A program made the translations under genes and the position numbers. 64,000 bases of DNA from Dictyobacter kobayashii (GTDB taxonomy: Bacteria; Chloroflexota; Ktedonobacteria; Ktedonobacterales; Ktedonobacteraceae), in assembly GCF_003967555.1 (NCBI RefSeq), contig NZ_BIFS01000002.1, forward strand, positions 806,001-870,000, read 5' to 3'. This document shows positions 9,042 to 15,648 of the stretch, piece by piece. Every line of letters begins with the position of its first letter. The first letter of the stretch is position 1. The notes below the pieces were generated by a model. That model made no database searches, was not told the DNA's origin, and was given only the letters and a program-made list of their open reading frames with translations.

Positions 9042-9245
9042 AGAGTGTCAGACATACTTTTTCCTGGGACGCTCGAGCGCTCCCACACGGGCGTCCGCCT
9101 GCGCGGCTGCGCTAGTTTTCTATGTTGGTGCAACAGGGGCGCATCCGCACTCCTGTTGCACCAACATAGAAAACGGCTTTCTGAGCACCACAGGTGCGAA
9201 AACTCGTGCAGACCGCAGGCAATTATCATGAGAGTCTGACACTCT
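9042..9245. repeat. 204-bp element with 12-bp inverted termini enclosing a tagged hairpin
   Basis: AGAGTGTCAGAC at 9042-9053 is the exact reverse complement of 9234-9245. Inside is a hairpin of the dispersed family with a 23-bp stem (9115-9137 with 9152-9174) and a divergent GC-rich tag at 9087-9107. TTAC occurs just outside both ends (9038-9041 and 9247-9250), but a one-base offset on the right makes this only a possible target-site duplication. Confidence 0.6.
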
Positions 9246-9515
9246 CTTACAGTGAATCAAATGCGGCATGCTGTTCTAGTAGCATGCATAGAGACAGAGA
9301 GACTGTGAGAAGTAGGCGGGGGTAATTGATGGGTAACGATATAGCATTAGCGTCAATGTTTTGCATTACAGTCATCCTTGTCTCCAGAAAAAAATGGCTC
9401 CTCTGCCATTCATATAATTTCTGGCTGGTATCTCCTACACCAAATTATTCACTTGCTAGTAGCGATAAAACAATCGCAGACGGGAAAAGTGCTTCCGTCC
9501 AGCAAGTGCGTCCAT

Positions 9516-9552
9516 GTAACCGTTTCCGGAATCGCTTTCGTAATCGGTTACG
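9516..9552. promoter_or_regulatory. Cluster of three CG-centred LacI-like sites at 12-bp spacing
   Basis: Central CG steps at 9521, 9533 and 9545 are each flanked by GTAA/TTAC- or GAA/TTC-like halves. The third site, GTAATCGGTTAC, is a near-perfect LacI-type palindrome. The exact 12-bp spacing gives a 12-bp tandem of the form CGNTTNCGNAAT. It lies about 660 bp upstream of the binding-protein gene, which is far for a simple repressor site. Confidence 0.45.
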
Positions 9553-9665
9553 AGAAGTATACAAAGAGCTAAATACTTTTGTCAATAGTTGTTGATCCCA
9601 AAAATAGAAACTCACATAGAAATCCCCAGGGCACTCACAAAAATTCAATCCAGATAGGCAAAAAA

Positions 9666-9722
9666 GACATAAAGCATCCCTCGCTCTGGCGGTTAAGCCT
9701 GGAGCGAGGGATGCTTTATGTC
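9666..9722 (-). terminator. Terminator hairpin after the beta-glucosidase gene
   Basis: A 21-bp perfect stem (9666-9686 with 9702-9722) begins 12 bp after the stop codon. On the minus strand it is followed by a T-rich stretch, as expected for a factor-independent terminator. Confidence 0.8.
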
Positions 9723-9733
9723 CTCGGGAGCTT

Positions 9734-11116
9734 TTAGTTGGATGTATGGTGTTCTTTGATGAGCGATGAATACCAGAGTACGCTTTCTTTAGGGATACGC
9801 TTCTGAGAAGTGTAATCCACAAAGACGACGCCAAAGCGTTTACGATAGCCCTCAGCCCATTCATAGTTATCCATCAAAGACCAGACAAAATAGCCTTTTA
9901 GTGGTGCTCCTGCCTGTATAGCCTCACCTGCTGCAGTAATATATTCCTGCAAAAATGTTACGCGGCGGGGATCGCTGACCACCTCACTCTTGCCATCCCA
10001 GCTATCGCTGAAGGCGGCCCCATTCTCGGTCACATAGAGAGCCTTGATGGAAGGATAATCTTTATGCAAGCGCACCAGCATATCCTTCAAACCAGTCGGA
10101 TAGATCTCCCAGGCCATATCGGTATAGCAGGCCTCGGGGACAGGGCTAACACCGACAACGGCGTCCGCCAGCGGCTTCTGTTCAGAACCACGCACCAGAT
10201 GGCGGGAATAAAGATTAATACCCAGGAAGTCTATCGGTACACTAATAGTCGCAAGATCATCGTTCTGAATGGGAGGAGCATTCAGCCCCATATCAGCAAA
10301 AAAGTTCTCTGTATAGTGGCCTTTGAAGAGAGGATCCAGGAACCAGCGATTGGAAAAGGCATCCGCCAGGGCGACATCGCGCAAAGTCTCGGGACGCTCA
10401 TCTTCAGCATAAACAGGATAAACATTCAGTGTGATACCAACCTGCTTTTCAGGCGCGATGACAGAGCGGATACGGGGTACAGCCAGCCCATGGGCCAGCA
10501 AAAGATGATGGCTAGCATCGAGCGCAGCCTGGCGATTCTGGATACCTGGTGCATGAGCGCCATTGCCATAGCCAAGATACGCTGAACACCAGGGCTCATT
10601 GAGCGTAATCCAACCGGCCACACGGTCACCCAGACGCCGAGCGACAATCTCTGCATAATCGGCAAAGGCATAGGCGGTCTCACGATTGGTCCAACCACCC
10701 GCATCTTCTAAAATTTGAGGGAGATCCCAGTGATAGAGGGTAGCAAAAGGAGTAATGCCTTTGGCCAGCAGAGTATCAACCAGGCGATCATAAAAATCCA
10801 GTCCCGGCTGATTGACCTCTCCCCGGCCCTGGGGCAAAATACGGGGCCAGGCAACCGAAAAGCGGTACGCATCCAGGCCCAATCCAGACATCAACTCAAC
10901 ATCTTGAGGCATACGATGATAATGATCATCAGCCACATCCCCGTTATGACCCAGGTAGACCTTGCCGGGAGTAGCGGCGAATGTATCCCAGATAGAGGTA
11001 CCGCGTCCATCTTCATGGGTCGCTCCTTCAATCTGATAAGAAGCGGTAGCCGCCCCCCAGATAAAGTCCCTCGGGAACAAAGAGGCCAACTGATGATTAT
11101 TCACAAACTTCTTCAT
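9734..11116 (-). CDS. GH1 family beta-glucosidase
   Basis: A 460-residue glycoside hydrolase family 1 enzyme, the usual length for the family. It hydrolyses beta-linked glucosides (cellobiose or aryl glucosides) with retention. Acid/base Glu174 sits in LNEPWC and nucleophile Glu364 in TENGAAF. The N-terminal FIWGAATASYQIEGA and substrate-binding WSLMDNYEWAEGY near the end are both present. There is no signal peptide, so it acts in the cytoplasm on imported sugar, which fits the transporter next door. The start is the ATG at 11116, with GAAGGA seven bases upstream; a TTG five codons earlier lies inside that ribosome binding site. A terminator follows the stop. Confidence 0.95.
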   Translation of the reverse strand: MKKFVNNHQLASLFPRDFIWGAATASYQIEGATHEDGRGTSIWDTFAATPGKVYLGHNGDVADDHYHRMPQDVELMSGLGLDAYRFSVAWPRILPQGRGEVNQPGLDFYDRLVDTLLAKGITPFATLYHWDLPQILEDAGGWTNRETAYAFADYAEIVARRLGDRVAGWITLNEPWCSAYLGYGNGAHAPGIQNRQAALDASHHLLLAHGLAVPRIRSVIAPEKQVGITLNVYPVYAEDERPETLRDVALADAFSNRWFLDPLFKGHYTENFFADMGLNAPPIQNDDLATISVPIDFLGINLYSRHLVRGSEQKPLADAVVGVSPVPEACYTDMAWEIYPTGLKDMLVRLHKDYPSIKALYVTENGAAFSDSWDGKSEVVSDPRRVTFLQEYITAAGEAIQAGAPLKGYFVWSLMDNYEWAEGYRKRFGVVFVDYTSQKRIPKESVLWYSSLIKEHHTSN

Positions 11117-12052
11117 ACCGAATTCCTTCAATGTAACACATAGTTTAGTAATTCCTGCTAGTAGCTATGTGTTGTAGTTGAAATAAAGTGTTTTCTGGTA
11201 TCGACCAGCAGAAACTTCCCTGTACTTTACCACATTTCATACATCCAGGCACTCTTCAAGAGAATGTCACACTCCCATTAGCATGGAAAGTGTGTCGCTC
11301 CCAGGCAGGCGTGCGCTGGCGCGCCCGAACCTATTTTATTATCTGGTTGCAAAAAATGTGTATTGCACATTTTTTGCAACCAGATAATAAAATATCATAG
11401 ATAAATATAATTTGTTACATAAATAAATTGCTATTGTTTTTATCTATAAAAATAATATATTCAAAAATCCGGAGGTGACCAACATATATTTATATAGGCT
11501 ATGTTATACATAATATATACAATCACTACATAGCAGGCATTAGGATGACTTGAGGATTGAACTGTAGAAAATAGATATGATGGGTCGCCCATGGCTACTT
11601 TATCAATGTCAGTAAAATTTATATGGTAAATTCGTACTACCCACAAGAGAAAGATTTTGACTCGTATTACAAAAGCCATAAAAAATTAAATCGAGCTGAA
11701 GCGGCCAGATTTGTGGTCTATTTCACTAATGTAACAGTGATAATACTGTGAGATCAGGCACAGAATTTCTCATTCACTGACTGTATAATATAAATAGAAA
11801 TTTTACATAAGCCTTATAGCCCGCGTATACGTCAACCTTAGAATGTCCTCTTACAAAGTAACGAGATTATAAATCTCATCAATTGCTCAATCGCTTATCG
11901 AAAATCAAGCAATGGAAATCAATAAAACTTAACCATCGAAATAAGAAAGCGGTCGAGTATTGTTATCATAAGTAGCGGATGATTAACCTGATAGAACACT
12001 ATTTGATGAGTCTGTAGGTGTCAGCATTATTCCAAGGTAGAGGTAAAATACA
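11117..12052. other. 936-bp divergent intergenic region, AT-rich
   Basis: This lies between the divergent beta-glucosidase and TreT-like genes. It contains one tagged hairpin (11309-11394). From 11400 to 12052 the sequence is AT-rich without a credible gene. A 72-codon minus-strand frame at 11461-11679 has no ribosome binding site and no recognisable product. Confidence 0.6.
11309..11394. repeat. Dispersed tagged hairpin
   Basis: A 29-bp perfect stem (11332-11360 with 11366-11394) has a 5-base loop. The tag GCGTGCGCTGGCGCGCCCGA precedes it at 11309-11328. It lies in a divergent promoter region, so it is not acting only as a terminator. Confidence 0.85.
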
Positions 12053-13969
12053 TTGACTTATACATCTTATGGTACACCAACAAAAACACTTATAAACGAG
12101 GACATGTCTGTCAGTGCATCCGAGAACAATAATATTATATTAAAGGAGCAACTGCCACAAACCATGCAACTCGAACAACTTGCGCTTCCAACTGCAACAT
12201 ATGTAAGTCTGCAGTTACAGAACGGAAATTTAGAAATAGCAGAATCAGATACCAATCATAATGTTGTGGCCTATGAGAAGGAACTGCTTGATGCTGACGC
12301 TAACGAGGCTGCGTTGAACTGGCTCAAGCAGGCAGCACAAGAGCACAACCTGCAATTCGTGGCCGCGTCTCTGCGCGATGGAGATTTTGCTCCCGATTTA
12401 GCGGCAAAGTTATGGATGCAAGAAGATATTGTGCCGCTACGTGCCGAGGCGAGAGTCGATCAGTCAGCTACAGCAGAGGACCTCGTACGCCAGGTACGTC
12501 TACAATTTGATCACAACGACCTGGTCCAGGTCCCATTGACGGCTGATCGTGAGGTGGTGGTTAGTGAATTAGTAACCATCGAGGATTACCGTTCTACTGT
12601 AACGCCAGAAGATTTTGAAATGATCTCGCAGCTGGCTCAGAAATTTGAGGGCAAGCGCCTGGTCTTTATCAATGCCACACCGCAGGGTGGTGGCGTCGCC
12701 CTGATGCGCCACGCACTGATCCGTTTGCTGCGGCTATTCGGTGTAGATGCTCACTGGCATATCCTGCTGCCCAAAAAAGAAGTTTTTGATATTACCAAGA
12801 CCAAAATTCATAATGTATTACAAAATGTTGCCAGTCCATCAACCGAGCTAACTGAAGAAGATAAAGATGTTTATCTGAGCTGGAGCCAGGAAAATGCATT
12901 GGCGCTGGATTCGGTGTTTAAACAGGCAAACGTAATTGTCATCGATGATCCACAACCAGCCGGTTTGATTCCCTATATCAGAGAAGCCAATCCAGATTGT
13001 AAGATACTGTATCGCTCGCATATTCAGATTGTCGCTGACCTGGCTACGGAAGAGGGAACGCCCCAGCATACGACCTGGAGCTTCCTGTGGAACTTCATCC
13101 GCCATGCAGACTACTTTATCAGCCATCCAATGAAAATGTTTGTCCCTGATAACGTGCCGGCTGAAAAAGTACTCTACATGCCCGCTACGACTGATCCAGT
13201 GGATGGACTAAACAAGCCACTGAGCGAGAAGCAGATGGAGACATATCTGAAGCTATTCAATAAGATCCTGATCCAGGAAGGTCAGACTCCCCTGGATACC
13301 GAGCGACCATATATCGTCCAGATCGCCCGCTTCGATCCATCTAAAGGTATTCCTGATGTATTAGATGCGTACCGCCAGCTGCGCCATATGCTGGCCGAAG
13401 AGCAGAAGCCCATTCCGCAACTGGTTATCGCTGGCAATGGTTCCATCGATGATCCAGATGGGGTTCCTGTCTTTAGCCTGATCAAGCGCATTCTGCAGAC
13501 CGAGCCATACATCGATTTCGCTCATGACATTAAGGTGGCCCGCCTGCCGCATCGCGACCAGATTTTGAATACCTTACTGCGCAAGAGTGAAGTTGTATTG
13601 CAGCTTTCAATTAAAGAAGGCTTTGAGGTCAAAGTAACCGAGGCACTGCTTAAAGGTAAACCAGTTGTAGCGTATCGCGTGGGTGGCATTCCACTGCAGA
13701 TTCAGGATAACATCACCGGTTACCTGGTCGAGACCGGCAATACCAGCCAGGTCGCCAAACATCTTTTCGATCTGCTCACCGACGAGATGCTCTATGGCAG
13801 CATGAGCTCGGCCGCCGCAACCCTGGCCAACCGGGACTACCTGACCATCCCGAACGCCATCTGCTGGCTCTACCTGGCAACTGCGATGCTGGATGAAGAA
13901 AACATCCAGGGCAATTATCAGTGGGTCAAGGCCCTGGCAATGCTCAACGCCGAAGAGATCGCCGCATAA
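12053..13969 (+). CDS. GT4 glycosyltransferase, TreT / trehalose phosphorylase-like
   Basis: A 638-residue protein. The C-terminal two thirds is a GT-B fold transferase of family GT4: INATPQGGGVALMRH around residue 204 opens the first Rossmann domain, and IKEGFEVKVTEALLKGKPVV holds the donor-binding EX7E motif. The nearest known group makes or cleaves trehalose from NDP-glucose or glucose phosphate and glucose. The N-terminal 180 residues resemble the extension of fungal Ccg-9-like proteins. The start is uncertain: TTG at 12053 has GAGG at proper spacing, while ATG at 12104 has GAGG only two bases away. A role in trehalose as a stress solute is inferred. A strong terminator follows. Confidence 0.8.
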   Translation: MTYTSYGTPTKTLINEDMSVSASENNNIILKEQLPQTMQLEQLALPTATYVSLQLQNGNLEIAESDTNHNVVAYEKELLDADANEAALNWLKQAAQEHNLQFVAASLRDGDFAPDLAAKLWMQEDIVPLRAEARVDQSATAEDLVRQVRLQFDHNDLVQVPLTADREVVVSELVTIEDYRSTVTPEDFEMISQLAQKFEGKRLVFINATPQGGGVALMRHALIRLLRLFGVDAHWHILLPKKEVFDITKTKIHNVLQNVASPSTELTEEDKDVYLSWSQENALALDSVFKQANVIVIDDPQPAGLIPYIREANPDCKILYRSHIQIVADLATEEGTPQHTTWSFLWNFIRHADYFISHPMKMFVPDNVPAEKVLYMPATTDPVDGLNKPLSEKQMETYLKLFNKILIQEGQTPLDTERPYIVQIARFDPSKGIPDVLDAYRQLRHMLAEEQKPIPQLVIAGNGSIDDPDGVPVFSLIKRILQTEPYIDFAHDIKVARLPHRDQILNTLLRKSEVVLQLSIKEGFEVKVTEALLKGKPVVAYRVGGIPLQIQDNITGYLVETGNTSQVAKHLFDLLTDEMLYGSMSSAAATLANRDYLTIPNAICWLYLATAMLDEENIQGNYQWVKALAMLNAEEIAA

Positions 13970-13980
13970 GATAATTTCTG

Positions 13981-14031
13981 AATACAAAGAAGCCGTTCCC
14001 CAGTTGTTATGGGGAACGGCTTCTTTGTATT
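13981..14031 (+). terminator. Terminator of the TreT-like gene
   Basis: A 21-bp perfect stem (13981-14001 with 14011-14031) begins 11 bp after the stop codon. Its left arm is A-rich and its right arm T-rich, so it can work on either strand. Confidence 0.88.
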
Positions 14032-14047
14032 GTTTGATCATCCTATG

Positions 14048-14154
14048 CGGACGTGCGCTGGCGCGCCCGAACGATGTTTTTATAGTGTAGTGTAGAAAAT
14101 GCGCACAGCGCATTTTCTACACTACACTATAAAAACATCGTTCGGGCGCGCCAG
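14048..14154. repeat. Dispersed tagged hairpin with 47-bp perfect stem
   Basis: Positions 14058-14104 pair without mismatch with 14108-14154 around a 3-base loop. It is the only copy in which the GC-rich tag is almost whole on both sides, so the tag is part of the stem. A second hairpin of the family follows 60 bp later. Confidence 0.9.
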
Positions 14155-14211
14155 CTGTGAAAGCACATGGACAGAGTGTGCGAAGGACATGGGATGCAAA
14201 TTGCTCCTGTG

Positions 14212-14296
14212 TGGACGTGCGCTGACGGGTTCGGTCCTGTTTTATGATGGGTTGGAGAAAATGTGCCATACATTTTCTCCAACCCATCATAAAACA
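14212..14296. repeat. Dispersed tagged hairpin, degenerate tag
   Basis: A 27-bp perfect stem (14238-14264 with 14270-14296) is preceded by a decayed tag (GGACGTGCGCTGACGGGTTC). It lies about 130 bp before the lipoprotein gene. Confidence 0.8.
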
Positions 14297-14424
14297 ACAT
14301 GGAAATGATTAGTAGATGATGTGTGGATGATGTGGGATTAGCAGCCTGGGCAGCACATACTAGAGAGGACACCATAGTTCTTCTCTATTCTGGTCCTATA
14401 TATTATTAGAAGGATTGATAGCAC

Positions 14425-15417
14425 ATGAAAAAAAGTATCAATGTCTGTCTCGGCTGCTGTCTACTGCTCCTGGTTCTACTAATGAGCGCCTGCAGCAACT
14501 CACCCGCAACAACTGATAATGTGCAGGCGAAGAGTCCGACCACCGGTACAACGCCTACGACAAAGGCCGTGACACCCATACCAACACCAACACCTACGCC
14601 AAAACAACTCTTAGAAAAAAGTAGCCAGGCAATGAATGATCTCACAGGGGTCCATTTCACGCTTGATGCTAAACGCCAGGATATTACGCCAGCGGCAGCG
14701 AACCCGTCAGGAGATATCCTTCAAGCCTTGCTACCTCTGCCTGGAAGAGAGGCCTACAATAGCTGGAAGCAAGGAGAAGGTGATGAAAGTGGTGCCAATA
14801 CCTCACAAATACACTTGCAAGAGCAACAGAAACCGCCAACTTTTGATGCCCATTCGGGTAGTATATTCACGATGGATCAGCGTATCCAGGGTGATAATGT
14901 CTACCTGTTGGGAGATCCGATCGCCAACCAAAAATGGTATGTGATCAGCAAAAAAATACTGGATGAACAAACAAATACACAGGTTTTCGCTGTATCCGCT
15001 ATAGCTCAGATTCGATCATTAATTGATCTAGCCCAACAAAAAAGCACACTTAACGATAAAGGTCTGGAAACTATTAATGGAATAACGCTACGCCATATCC
15101 AGGCCACATTCAGCGAGGAAAATCGAACTGATCTACGAGCTATAGATGTAGAAAACTATAATTCTTTTCTATCATCACTGCATACAGAAAATACTCAGGG
15201 TAGCAGTGACTTCTGGATCGATGCCAATACTGGCTATGTCTATCGCGCGATCAGCGATATTGACTATAAGATAATGGATGATAGGTATGCGCCATCGACA
15301 ATACAGCAAACGCTGACATTCAATTGCAGTCGCTTTAACCAATCTGTCAGTATTACTATCCCCCAGAACCCGATTTCAACCAATGATATCAATCAGATTT
15401 ATGATCCACGCGGATAA
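14425..15417 (+). CDS. Lipoprotein, LppX/LprAFG-like
   Basis: A 330-residue exported lipoprotein. The signal peptide ends in LLMSACSN (lipobox, Cys at about 20), followed by a Thr/Pro-rich linker (about 25-60). The rest has alternating strands and the LLEKSSQAMNDLTGVHFTLD opening typical of LolA/LppX-like proteins that carry lipid or glycolipid in a half-barrel. The family match is by pattern only. It has its own terminators downstream and is convergent with the kinase gene. Function beyond surface lipid handling is unknown. Confidence 0.7.
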   Translation: MKKSINVCLGCCLLLLVLLMSACSNSPATTDNVQAKSPTTGTTPTTKAVTPIPTPTPTPKQLLEKSSQAMNDLTGVHFTLDAKRQDITPAAANPSGDILQALLPLPGREAYNSWKQGEGDESGANTSQIHLQEQQKPPTFDAHSGSIFTMDQRIQGDNVYLLGDPIANQKWYVISKKILDEQTNTQVFAVSAIAQIRSLIDLAQQKSTLNDKGLETINGITLRHIQATFSEENRTDLRAIDVENYNSFLSSLHTENTQGSSDFWIDANTGYVYRAISDIDYKIMDDRYAPSTIQQTLTFNCSRFNQSVSITIPQNPISTNDINQIYDPRG

Positions 15418-15442
15418 TATACTGTCAATCTCTTCCCTCTCG

Positions 15443-15479
15443 AAAAAGCAACCAGAACAAATTGTTCCGGTTGTTTTTT
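15443..15479 (+). terminator. Terminator of the LppX-like gene
   Basis: A 12-bp stem with one G-T type mismatch (15449-15460 with 15462-15473) is followed by a run of six T. It lies 26 bp after the stop codon. Confidence 0.75.
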
Positions 15480-15516
15480 GAATAGAACCATGTTTGGCAT
15501 CAAAAAAAGCTCGCAT

Positions 15517-15557
15517 AACACGAAACGCCCCCATCATGATGGGGAATGTTTCGTGTT
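15517..15557. terminator. Second hairpin between convergent genes
   Basis: AACACGAAAC pairs with GTTTCGTGTT, and inside it CCCCATC pairs with GATGGGG. It lies between the convergent lipoprotein and kinase genes and may serve the minus strand, though it is 92 bp from the kinase stop. Confidence 0.55.
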
Positions 15558-15648
15558 GCCGAAGCCTTTATTTATGGAATGGAATGGGTTCGTGCTTGAG
15601 AAGCCGCTTTATCCATATCTGCTTTCTCCCATTCGTTCTTGAAACCAT

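Larger units (their letters stand above)
8860..9733. other. 874-bp gene-free region with operators, hairpin element and terminator
   Basis: This gap lies between the start of the binding-protein gene and the stop of the beta-glucosidase gene. From left to right it holds an ACCGGT-centred dyad (8913-8926), a 204-bp element bounded by 12-bp inverted repeats (9042-9245), a cluster of CG-centred sites (9516-9552), and a terminator hairpin (9666-9722). No open reading frame here has a ribosome binding site and a recognisable product. Confidence 0.7.

Noticed and set aside
9064..9085. CelR-type operator (GAGCGCTCCCA) near the beta-glucosidase locus
   Set aside because: Only one half matches the known TGGGAGCGCTCCCA palindrome, and it lies inside a repeat element, so chance is likely.
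9445..9864. 139-codon minus-strand frame overlapping the end of the beta-glucosidase gene
   Set aside because: It covers the terminator and operator cluster, is out of frame with the GH1 gene and resembles no known protein.
11461..11679. 72-codon minus-strand gene
   Set aside because: No ribosome binding site, low-complexity AT-rich codons and no recognisable product.
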